Below are positions 7,112-14,320 of a DNA stretch of 14,823 nt, piece after piece. Positions within the stretch are counted from its first letter, which is position 1. Every line of letters starts with the position of its first letter. The position numbers and the translations under genes are program-made. The DNA is from Bacteriovorax stolpii (GTDB lineage: Bacteria; Bdellovibrionota; Bacteriovoracia; Bacteriovoracales; Bacteriovoracaceae), in assembly GCA_945890905.1 (NCBI GenBank), contig CAMDDI010000060.1:1-14823 (forward strand), in the 5' to 3' direction. Below the pieces are notes generated by a model. That model had not been told where the DNA came from. It saw nothing but the letters and a program-made list of their open reading frames with translations, and did not search any database.

Positions 7112-9839
7112 GAATATTGAGCTGATTAAGAGTTGTGATAGGATAAGATTTCTTCTCTTTTAAGCACCAGTCTACTTCGACAGAAATTTCTTTGTCATAA
7201 GTACCTAGCCCAAAGTGAAGGATCTGAGGATTTTGTCCTTGAAACCCAGTAGGCACTCCCAGCTCTTGCACCAATTTCTTTAAATTCCCATCCTGAGTAA
7301 AGCTTACGGTAACTCTTGAACCCAAGGCCGATCTATTGCACTCGGGTTTCAAACTTTCAAGCTTTATCCGCGTCCAATTTCCTAAGACTCCCTTGGCTTT
7401 ATTCTCATAAACTGAAGGGGTCTGAAATTGGTTAGAGATCACAAAGTCTAAATCCCCATCATTATCTAAATCTCCTGCAGCTACTCCCCGTGAAGGAGTC
7501 GTTTCGCTGATACCTACAGCATCGGCCACATCATAGAATCGACTTACGTTTTCTATGTTTCCACTGTTGAGGTAAACCCGCGCCTTTTCTTGACCGTAAA
7601 TACAGTATCCTCGAATATCCCCCCACTTGTTAATATATCGGTGAATCTCTGGAGGTGATCGGGCGATTTTTTCATTGGTGTACCAAAAATCCGGACACTC
7701 TTCATATTTCTTATCGATAGAATCATCCACCATTCCATTGGCCTGAATGAGATCAGGCCACCCATCATTATTGAGATCTGCAAAACTTGCTCCCCAACCA
7801 AAGCGGTTTTCATTCAAAGCGCCAGATTGAGTGGCCATTTCTTTGATCAATGGCTTGGACCTATCTTCGTCAGGGAAGAACATCCAAAGAAGAGATCCTT
7901 CGGCCTGCATTTCATGGTGGACGTTTGAAACATATACATCTTGATATCCATTTTGATCTACGTCAGCGATGGAAGCGTTCATGCCTTTGTAAGTATCATT
8001 GGAGATATCTCCGAATATTTCGCCTTTAATTTTCTTGAAAAATTTTCCATCAACGTTGTAATACAATTCATCGGGACCAAAATCATTGGCAATATAGAGA
8101 TCAACGAATCCATCATGATTATAGTCGGCAGTGGCAATTGAAAGGGTCCAGAATGTGTCAGTCAAACCCCACTGCTTGGGATCTTGTTTCTCAAATTTTC
8201 CACCAGGAACTTGTAGATACAAATCATTCACCCCCCCATTATTGGCCATGTGCCAAGAGGCGTGCATGAAGTTGAACATTCTCTCATCCCCGGCGTATTC
8301 CGGTTGAGGAAGATCAAAGAAATTGAGTTTTCTTGGTTTATCTTGAGGATAACCAGGAAGATTTGTTGGAAGAGTATTTCCCACTAGCAAATCAAGCAGG
8401 CCATCGTTGTTGGCATCAAAAAAAGCCGAACACGTTGCATTTGAATAATTGTCTAATTGAGCAAAGGTTGTGACATCAACAAAAGTGGCTTTTCCTGATT
8501 CTTTTAATTCATTTTTTAAAAGAATAGGTGACCCAAAACCGTAAGTAATAAAAATGTCTTGATCTCCATCGGAATCATAATCCGCAAAGATTCCCGAACT
8601 TGGTAAGCCATGCTTTTCTATTTGAATGGATTTCTCTTCAATCGCCGGAAGTGGGACCCGCGCAAACTTAAAGCCACCAAGATTTCGATAGAGTGAATTT
8701 CGCTGTCCATCTTTTTTCAAAGGGAAGGTGAAGAAGAGATCCAAGTTCCCATCACCGTCAAAATCTTCCATGGCCACTGAATCCCCCACAGAGATGAGCC
8801 ATTTCACCATGTGCTGAAGCCTAACATCCACTCTTTGAAAGACATCTCCAAAAGTAGAATCAAAGCCAGAATCCTTATGCTCTTGAACTGTAAAAGTTAG
8901 ATTTTCGACTTCCAGTTTAGGGGAAATGAAAATTTTATAAACAGAGAAACCAGATAATGCAATGAAAGCTAAAAGTAAAACTCGTTTGTAATAACCTGAG
9001 ATCCAAAACCGATTCACAAAATAGGTCTTCGGACCTTCCGCCCGTATGGCCCTGATGTGATTAATCAGAAGTCGCCCAGCCTGCAAAGTCGATCCGGCGA
9101 AAAAGAAGGTAAAATAACTACGCTTCAAATGATAAATAATATCCAAAGTAGCTAAGATTATTCCTGTTTTGATCTGTTCATTCTTTGGATTAGGAGAGGT
9201 CTCAGGATCTGTGATCATAAAGAATGTGAACAAAATAAATGCTGGTGACGTCAAAGTTCCTAAAAAAAGTGTTTCAAAAGGTAGATGGTGGCGCATCACC
9301 ATAGCACGCACCCAGGTCCAGAATGTAAAACTGCAAAGAAATGATATAACCAACCACTGACGTTTGACCCTGGGATGAAAAATGATGAGGCCCAGGAACA
9401 TCATAAAGATCCATAGGAATTCAATTCCGTTCCATTGATAAGCCGGGGCCGAAGTAATCAGATCACCAAATAAGAGAATACAAGAAGTCACCGCAATCTG
9501 GGCCGGATTGAAAGCATGCTTACCATTGAAAGTAAGAACATACTTGCTCCCGACAGCAAAGAAGATCGGAATTAAAAGAACATAGTAATTATGTGAGTAA
9601 TTTAAGAGTAATGAGAGAGAGATAGAGGTAATTAATGCTGAAGTGGGGAATTCCCAACGCTTCTTAAAAGTACCTTTGAGTAAGAACTCGAAAGAACAGG
9701 TACAAAGTGTTGTCATCAACGCTTGATAGGGAGTACGGTTAAATCCTAAAAAATAAAATCCGAGAACTAAGTAAGAAGTTAGAATACAAAAAATAGGCAG
9801 ACGAGGGTCCGCCTCAAAAAAGCGTTTGCGCAGCTCCAT
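7098..9839 (-). CDS. RnfD/NqrB-like membrane domain fused to FG-GAP/VCBS propeller and ASPIC/UnbV domain
   Basis: A 913-residue fusion. Residues 1-303 hold about eight to ten hydrophobic segments resembling RnfD/NqrB, including SALITSISLSLLL (67-79), the family motif NGKHAFNPAQIA (105-116) and ITDPETSP (209-216). The (S/T)GAT motif carrying covalent FMN in RnfD and NqrB is not seen; the comparable place reads TSAPAYQW. Residues about 330-810 contain seven DxDxDGxxD-type calcium loops starting at 359, 420, 475, 572, 626, 688 and 790, as in FG-GAP/VCBS beta-propellers. The C-terminus (about 836-905; ALGSRVTVSF and HFGLG) is an ASPIC/UnbV domain. The propeller probably lies outside the inner membrane. 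No other Rnf subunit is nearby, so classic Rnf activity is unlikely. It is convergent with the AurF-like gene and divergent from the GNAT gene. Function unknown. Confidence 0.85.
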   Translation of the reverse strand: MELRKRFFEADPRLPIFCILTSYLVLGFYFLGFNRTPYQALMTTLCTCSFEFLLKGTFKKRWEFPTSALITSISLSLLLNYSHNYYVLLIPIFFAVGSKYVLTFNGKHAFNPAQIAVTSCILLFGDLITSAPAYQWNGIEFLWIFMMFLGLIIFHPRVKRQWLVISFLCSFTFWTWVRAMVMRHHLPFETLFLGTLTSPAFILFTFFMITDPETSPNPKNEQIKTGIILATLDIIYHLKRSYFTFFFAGSTLQAGRLLINHIRAIRAEGPKTYFVNRFWISGYYKRVLLLAFIALSGFSVYKIFISPKLEVENLTFTVQEHKDSGFDSTFGDVFQRVDVRLQHMVKWLISVGDSVAMEDFDGDGNLDLFFTFPLKKDGQRNSLYRNLGGFKFARVPLPAIEEKSIQIEKHGLPSSGIFADYDSDGDQDIFITYGFGSPILLKNELKESGKATFVDVTTFAQLDNYSNATCSAFFDANNDGLLDLLVGNTLPTNLPGYPQDKPRKLNFFDLPQPEYAGDERMFNFMHASWHMANNGGVNDLYLQVPGGKFEKQDPKQWGLTDTFWTLSIATADYNHDGFVDLYIANDFGPDELYYNVDGKFFKKIKGEIFGDISNDTYKGMNASIADVDQNGYQDVYVSNVHHEMQAEGSLLWMFFPDEDRSKPLIKEMATQSGALNENRFGWGASFADLNNDGWPDLIQANGMVDDSIDKKYEECPDFWYTNEKIARSPPEIHRYINKWGDIRGYCIYGQEKARVYLNSGNIENVSRFYDVADAVGISETTPSRGVAAGDLDNDGDLDFVISNQFQTPSVYENKAKGVLGNWTRIKLESLKPECNRSALGSRVTVSFTQDGNLKKLVQELGVPTGFQGQNPQILHFGLGTYDKEISVEVDWCLKEKKSYPITTLNQLNILTHK

Positions 9840-9873
9840 TGATACTCTTTTTGTTACTTAAATATGTAGTGAT

Positions 9874-9901
9874 ATTTTACCCAATCTTTAATACTTGTAA
9901 C
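9874..9901 (-). promoter_or_regulatory. Candidate promoter of the RnfD-UnbV fusion gene
   Basis: On the minus strand GTTACA (9901-9896, 4 of 6 to the -35 consensus) and TAAAAT (9879-9874, 5 of 6 to the -10) are 16 bases apart. The element lies about 35 bases upstream of the ATG. Its -35 overlaps that of the candidate divergent promoter on the other strand. Confidence 0.35.
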
Positions 9902-9923
9902 TAAGTTTTAATCCCTCTAAAGT
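9895..9923 (+). promoter_or_regulatory. Candidate promoter of the GNAT-GH3-Rieske operon
   Basis: TTGTAA (9895-9900) and TAAAGT (9918-9923) are 17 bases apart; each matches consensus at 4 of 6 positions or slightly better. The -10 ends seven bases before the ATG at 9931, and no Shine-Dalgarno is visible, so a leaderless or nearly leaderless transcript is possible. It shares its -35 bases with the opposite-strand promoter. Confidence 0.35.
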
Positions 9924-9930
9924 TATATCC

Positions 9931-10659
9931 ATGACAAAGAAAATTATCAGGAAAATCGTTCTGGTGAGCGATCTTACAGAGGCCAACAAGCGCCAAATGT
10001 TTGAACTATTTGAAATGTATTATGAGCATGTGGATTTCAAACGGTTTCTGTCTGATTTAAGTGAGAAAACCCACGTTTTTTTCTTCCATGAAATGGGAAC
10101 AAATCGTCTTGTGGGCTTTAGCACAATTTTTAGAAAGGCCATACCTGAAATAGCCCCGGGTATTTTTCTCTTCTCTGGGGACACTGTCATTCACGCCGAT
10201 TATCAAGGGAGCAAGGCCCTTCAGAAGTCATTCTTCTGGTTTATCTTAGAATCTAAACTCTCTTCACCTACTCAACCTGTTTACTGGATGCTCATGAGTA
10301 AGGGTGTAAAAACTTACCTCATGATGAGAAAGAATTTTAAATCATCTTACCCAAACTATCACGGTCCTACTCCCTCACCTCATGATCACGTTCTCAATTC
10401 CTTTTACACCAGAAAATTTGCAAAGAGCTTTGATGAAAAAACTGGATTGATAATCTTTGACGAAAAACTGGGTTCGGTAAAATCTGATTCTCATTTTAAA
10501 CAAGAGAAAGTACCCACCGATTCAGAAGCTAAGTTTTTCTTTGAAAAAAATCCTCAGTTTGACGAAGGCCATGAGCTTGCCTGCGTCTGTGAGATCAAAT
10601 TCTCTGACTTCACTTTTCATATCAAAAAATTTTTCATTCCTAAATTGCCAAAGAAATAA
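9931..10659 (+). CDS. GNAT-like acyltransferase-fold protein, first gene of the second arm
   Basis: A 242-residue soluble protein. The N-terminal two thirds have the order of a GNAT fold: an early helix pair (TEANKRQMFELFEMYYEHV), a strand HVFFFHEMG, a strand RLVGFSTIF (59-67), then the motif-A-like stretch FSGDTVIHADYQGSKALQKSFFWF (81-104), where Q-G-S-K stands in for the acetyl-CoA loop. KGVKTYLMMRKNFKSSYPNY (124-143) is a distinctive conserved-looking block that I cannot assign. The C-terminal 70 residues are charged and unlike a standard GNAT. It lies three bases upstream of the GH3 gene, so they are cotranscribed. Acyl transfer is likely but not certain; the donor could be an acyl-CoA, or an acyl adenylate made by the next gene. 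Confidence 0.6.
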   Translation: MTKKIIRKIVLVSDLTEANKRQMFELFEMYYEHVDFKRFLSDLSEKTHVFFFHEMGTNRLVGFSTIFRKAIPEIAPGIFLFSGDTVIHADYQGSKALQKSFFWFILESKLSSPTQPVYWMLMSKGVKTYLMMRKNFKSSYPNYHGPTPSPHDHVLNSFYTRKFAKSFDEKTGLIIFDEKLGSVKSDSHFKQEKVPTDSEAKFFFEKNPQFDEGHELACVCEIKFSDFTFHIKKFFIPKLPKK

Positions 10660-10662
10660 ACC

Positions 10663-12180
10663 ATGCTCACGCCACTTGCACAGATTTGTACCCATGCAAG
10701 CTTTATTGGCGACTGGCTGTCTTTTAAAACCAATGCCAATAATTTGAGGTCTGTGCAAGAGAAAATTTTGGATAACACACTTAAAAATCATTGTTTTTTA
10801 AAAAATAAAAAAGATTTTTTAGATCAACCCATTCGCGACTATTCCCAGATGTCTCAAAAGCTCACGGAAGCTAATCTCACTTCAGTTCGCTACCAACCTA
10901 CCAGTGGCTCAGGTGATAAAGAAAAACTCATTCCTTATACAGCATCCTTTATCCATCAATTCAACCGCGCGCTGAATCCTTGGCTCTTTGACACTTGTAA
11001 GTCCCATCCAGAAATTTTAACCGGAAAGCACTACTGGTCTATTAGTTGGCTTCCTACTCACTGGCGCCAAAAGGGTTGGCATCTGGATGACTTTGATCTC
11101 TTTCCTTCTTGGAAAAAAAGTTTAATCCGCCAGCTGCTGGCCGTGCCCAATGAAGTCAGCCATGCTCAGACACTATCTTCTTCTCAGTTTGCAACCCTGA
11201 CTTATCTATTGGCCGCAGAAGATCTAACTTTTTTATCGGTCTGGAGCCCGACTTTCATTCTTCAATTGCTCGATCTCATGGAGCGGTGGAAATTGGCTTT
11301 GATTGAAACGCTCAAAACTGGAAAGTGGCAACTCTTTGCCAACGAATTAAAGTATCTTCCTGCGCCTCAAAATCTTCATCAGGCCCAAGTTCTGCACAGC
11401 CACACCATTGGTGAATTATGGCCTAAGCTCAAACTTATCAGTTCTTGGAGTTCAAGTACTTCTTCTGGATGGGCGCAAAAACTTCAGCAACTTTTTCCTC
11501 AAGCAGCTTTTCAAGGAAAAGGTTTATGGTCCACAGAAGGAGTTGTGAGCATTCCTTTTGAAAGTAAATATGTCTTGAGCTATCAATCTCACTTTTATGA
11601 ATTTTTAGAACTTAAATCGGGAAATATTTATTCAAGCTGGGAACTCAAAGAAGGAATGGAAGTTCATCCCCTTCTCACTTGTGCCAATGGATTCACCCGC
11701 TACCGCTTAAAAGATCGACTTGCCATCACTGGGTTTTATCAGGATGTTCCTACACTGGAGTTTCTTGAACGGGATAATACTTTTGACATGGTGGGAGAAA
11801 AACTCGATGCCCATACGATTTTGCAACTCCATGATGCGCTCAAAGATGAATTCCCTGAGCTTATTTGGGTCGTGGCCTTTGCCGTGAATGAAGAGTCCAG
11901 CAAACCTCACTACTCATTTGTCTTCCAAGGAATGGAATCAAATATCTGTGTGACAGAATTTTTAAAGAAATTTCTGGATGAACATTTTCATTATCATCTG
12001 GCCTCAGAACTGGGGCAGCTTGGAGCCGAGAAGGTTTCAATTCTCCCTGATGGCTTCACCCGTTATGAACAATTCCAACTCAAACGTGGTATGGTTCAAG
12101 GAAATATAAAAGTCGAATTGGCCTATACTATTAAAAACCAAAAAGAGAGCGAGCTCTTCCATGACTGCTTTATTAAGTGA
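10663..12180 (+). CDS. GH3-family acyl-adenylating (acyl acid-amido) synthetase
   Basis: A 505-residue soluble enzyme of the GH3 auxin-responsive promoter family, part of the ANL adenylating superfamily. Visible motifs are the ATP phosphate loop PTSGSGDKEKLIPYT (79-93), the STEGVVSIPF block (290-299), YRLKDRLAITGF (347-358) with the Asp expected to hold ribose, followed by P-TLEFLER, and the hinge-like FDMVGEKL (374-381). Plant GH3 enzymes adenylate carboxylic acids and join them to amino acids. Bacterial homologues mostly lack assigned substrates. A carboxylate-to-amide ligation is the expected chemistry here. It starts three bases after the GNAT gene, and its end overlaps the Rieske gene by 20 bases. 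The standard length and intact motifs argue for an active enzyme. Confidence 0.88.
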   Translation: MLTPLAQICTHASFIGDWLSFKTNANNLRSVQEKILDNTLKNHCFLKNKKDFLDQPIRDYSQMSQKLTEANLTSVRYQPTSGSGDKEKLIPYTASFIHQFNRALNPWLFDTCKSHPEILTGKHYWSISWLPTHWRQKGWHLDDFDLFPSWKKSLIRQLLAVPNEVSHAQTLSSSQFATLTYLLAAEDLTFLSVWSPTFILQLLDLMERWKLALIETLKTGKWQLFANELKYLPAPQNLHQAQVLHSHTIGELWPKLKLISSWSSSTSSGWAQKLQQLFPQAAFQGKGLWSTEGVVSIPFESKYVLSYQSHFYEFLELKSGNIYSSWELKEGMEVHPLLTCANGFTRYRLKDRLAITGFYQDVPTLEFLERDNTFDMVGEKLDAHTILQLHDALKDEFPELIWVVAFAVNEESSKPHYSFVFQGMESNICVTEFLKKFLDEHFHYHLASELGQLGAEKVSILPDGFTRYEQFQLKRGMVQGNIKVELAYTIKNQKESELFHDCFIK

Positions 12181-13207
12181 CCGCGATGGACTTATAGTCC
12201 GCCATTGGTACATTGCTTGTTTAACCGAAGAACTCAAAGATAAACCCATCCAGTGTGTGGTCTATGAAAAACCTTACGTACTTTACCGCAATAAAAGTGG
12301 GCAGGTCATTTGTTACCCTGACCGATGTCTCCACCGACACGCACTTCTCTCTGAAGGTGATTGCAAAGATGGACAACTCACCTGTCCTTATCACGGTTGG
12401 AAGTATGATGCTGAAGGCTCTGTCACAAATATTCCTTCTGAAGGACCAGATTATGTTTGTAAGCATAAAATAAAAAGTCTGCCAGTGATCGAACAAGATG
12501 GGGCCATTTGGATTTGGACTCAAGATGAAGCTCCTGGAGAAGTTAAACCTTGGCGCTTTCCTAAATTTGATAATTCAAAATGGATTCACTATTTCATGGT
12601 GACTGACTTTGAGAATGAAGTCACAAATCTCGCAGAAAACTTTATGGACGTGCCTCATACGGTTTTTGTTCATAAAGGCTGGTTTAGAAATAAAGGTCAA
12701 ACAAAAGTTCCTATGACCGTGGCAACAAAGGCAGGTCGGGTCCTTGTAACTTACGCGCAGGCCAATGATGAAATTGCTCCCCTGCTTAAACCACTGATGA
12801 ATCCAAAAGGTGAACCCATGGTTCACACCGATGAATTTATTTTTCCTAATATAACCAATGTGACATATTCCTATGGAACAAACTACGGCGTTCACATTAA
12901 TAGCCAGTGCACACCAGTGGGTCCCATGAAAACCCGGGTGTATACTTACATGGCCTACAAGCTTGCGGCCTTTAACCACATCATTAAGCCTTTTATTCAC
13001 TACTACACCCGTCAGGTGATCTTGCAAGATGTGGTCATCATGCTCAATCAAGGAAGATCATTGCAGTTTGATCCTAAAACAACTTTTAGATCTACACCAG
13101 CTGATGAAGTTCATAAGGCCATCGAACGATTAAGATCTTGGGGCGAAAAAGATTTGAGTCAGGTCTATCAATATGAGAATGAAACCAAAGCGGAGTTTTG
13201 GCTTTGA
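12161..13207 (+). CDS. Rieske non-haem iron oxygenase, alpha subunit type
   Basis: A 348-residue oxygenase. The N-terminal Rieske domain has C56-x-H58 (RCLHRH) and C75-x-x-H78 (TCPYHGW), binding a [2Fe-2S] cluster. The catalytic domain has the mononuclear iron motif NFMDVPHTVFVH with D163, H166 and H171. D290 in LQDVVIMLNQG is a plausible third carboxylate ligand. The layout matches single-component-type alpha subunits acting on large or lipid-like substrates (chlorophyllide a oxygenase and phthalate-oxygenase-like groups) rather than ring-dioxygenase alpha/beta pairs, since no beta subunit is nearby. No reductase or ferredoxin is encoded in the window, so electrons must come from elsewhere. 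The start lies 20 bases inside the GH3 gene; the stop overlaps the next TTG start. Confidence 0.92.
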   Translation: MTALLSDRDGLIVRHWYIACLTEELKDKPIQCVVYEKPYVLYRNKSGQVICYPDRCLHRHALLSEGDCKDGQLTCPYHGWKYDAEGSVTNIPSEGPDYVCKHKIKSLPVIEQDGAIWIWTQDEAPGEVKPWRFPKFDNSKWIHYFMVTDFENEVTNLAENFMDVPHTVFVHKGWFRNKGQTKVPMTVATKAGRVLVTYAQANDEIAPLLKPLMNPKGEPMVHTDEFIFPNITNVTYSYGTNYGVHINSQCTPVGPMKTRVYTYMAYKLAAFNHIIKPFIHYYTRQVILQDVVIMLNQGRSLQFDPKTTFRSTPADEVHKAIERLRSWGEKDLSQVYQYENETKAEFWL

Positions 13208-14313
13208 AACTCAGTGAACTGTTCATCTCAAATCCTGATCTACGATTGGCCAAAGCTGAAGACAATGAAGGAATTCTCGAATTTTTCCACTCGTTGCCTA
13301 TGGCCGGGAAAGGACTTCAACTTAACTATGACCGTTCGCCAGACTTTTTCGCTTTTCTGCAGTTTCAATCTGAAGACTATTTTGTCTTTCTGCTTATGAT
13401 GAATAACAAAATTCAAGGTGTAGGGACTTTAGTTATTAGACCTGGCTTTATTAATGGCCAAGAAACGATGGTGGGATATCTCGGAGATTTGCGAATTAAA
13501 CCAGGAAAAAAAAATGCTGTGAACTGGCGCAAGTTTTACCGGGATCTTTTGCAAAAGAGTTCTGAGATTGAAGAGTTCCAGGAAGTTAAGTATTTTGAAA
13601 CCGTAGTGATTGATTCCAATGCTGCCGCCAAAGCCTCTTTAGTGATGTCTAAAAAGAGTGGCTACATTTATCATGAACTCACACCCTACAAGATGATTAA
13701 TATCTACGGCAAAAAGCCTTGGTCCAAAGTATCAAACCGGTACGAAGTACGGATGGCCACGGCCAATGATCAGAAGGCGATGGAAGTCTTTTGGTACCAA
13801 GAAGAAAGGAAAAAACAGTTTGGACAACCTGAACTCTTGGCCTATGCACTTAAGAACTGGGACCACTTTAAATTTTCAGATATTGTTCTGGCCTTTGATC
13901 AGGGAAAAATTGTGGGCATGAGTGGACTCTGGATACCAGAGACATCTAAACGAATCTATATCCGCAATTATCCATTTACTCTGAGTATTTTGACAAAATT
14001 CTTAAGGCTGCGCTCATCTTCATTTCCTAAAGCTGGCGAAGAACTGCGCCCACTTTATATGACTCATCTCAACTACCACACTCCAGATGTTTTAACGGAA
14101 TTGATACAATTTATCTTAAAGCTTCCTAGGACTAGTAAGTATCACATGATCAGTCTTACAGGATACGACCTGGCACGCACTGAAGAAGGGACAGCAGTCT
14201 TTCTGAGTGAAAAAGTTCCTATGACTCTCTACCAAGTTTATAACAGTGAAAAGCCAGAGCTAAAATTATGTCTCAATAACTCGGCACCAGGCTTTGAAAT
14301 GGCCTTGGTTTAG
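13204..14313 (+). CDS. Tandem GNAT-domain protein
   Basis: I place the start at the TTG of 13204. It has GGAG (13192-13195) eight bases upstream and overlaps the Rieske stop as TTGA, like the ATGA junctions elsewhere. A TTG two codons earlier (13198) is only two bases from that GGAG. The 369 residues hold two GNAT-like units. Unit one (about 11-165) has YFVFLLMMNNKIQGVGTLVIRP (59-80), then the motif-A strand GYLGDLRIKP (91-100) with a following Lys/Asn-rich loop. Unit two (about 178-345) has DIVLAFDQGKIVGMSGLWIP (226-245), and LYMTHLNYHT (284-293) as its A-like strand. Neither has a textbook QxxGxG/A loop. N- or O-acylation is likely, but the substrate is unknown. It is the fourth gene of the second arm. 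Confidence 0.7.
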   Translation: MKLSELFISNPDLRLAKAEDNEGILEFFHSLPMAGKGLQLNYDRSPDFFAFLQFQSEDYFVFLLMMNNKIQGVGTLVIRPGFINGQETMVGYLGDLRIKPGKKNAVNWRKFYRDLLQKSSEIEEFQEVKYFETVVIDSNAAAKASLVMSKKSGYIYHELTPYKMINIYGKKPWSKVSNRYEVRMATANDQKAMEVFWYQEERKKQFGQPELLAYALKNWDHFKFSDIVLAFDQGKIVGMSGLWIPETSKRIYIRNYPFTLSILTKFLRLRSSSFPKAGEELRPLYMTHLNYHTPDVLTELIQFILKLPRTSKYHMISLTGYDLARTEEGTAVFLSEKVPMTLYQVYNSEKPELKLCLNNSAPGFEMALV

Positions 14314-14320
14314 GACAAGC

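Noticed and set aside
7553..7813. 86-codon minus-strand frame inside the propeller fusion
   Set aside because: It is an alternate frame of the repetitive Asp/Gly-coding region and has no independent support.
7098..9839. Possible Rnf/Nqr electron transport complex
   Set aside because: Only a D/B-like domain is present, without the FMN-threonine motif and without any other Rnf or Nqr subunit in the window.
12138..12160. Small inverted repeat AGAGC-GA-GCTCT just before the Rieske start
   Set aside because: The two-base loop is too small for a stable hairpin and the repeat lies inside GH3 codons, so it is likely chance.
12575..13051. 158-codon open frame antisense to the Rieske oxygenase
   Set aside because: It lies wholly inside a well-supported gene, shows no recognisable domain, has odd composition (many His and Ile), and no start signal. 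It is a shadow frame.
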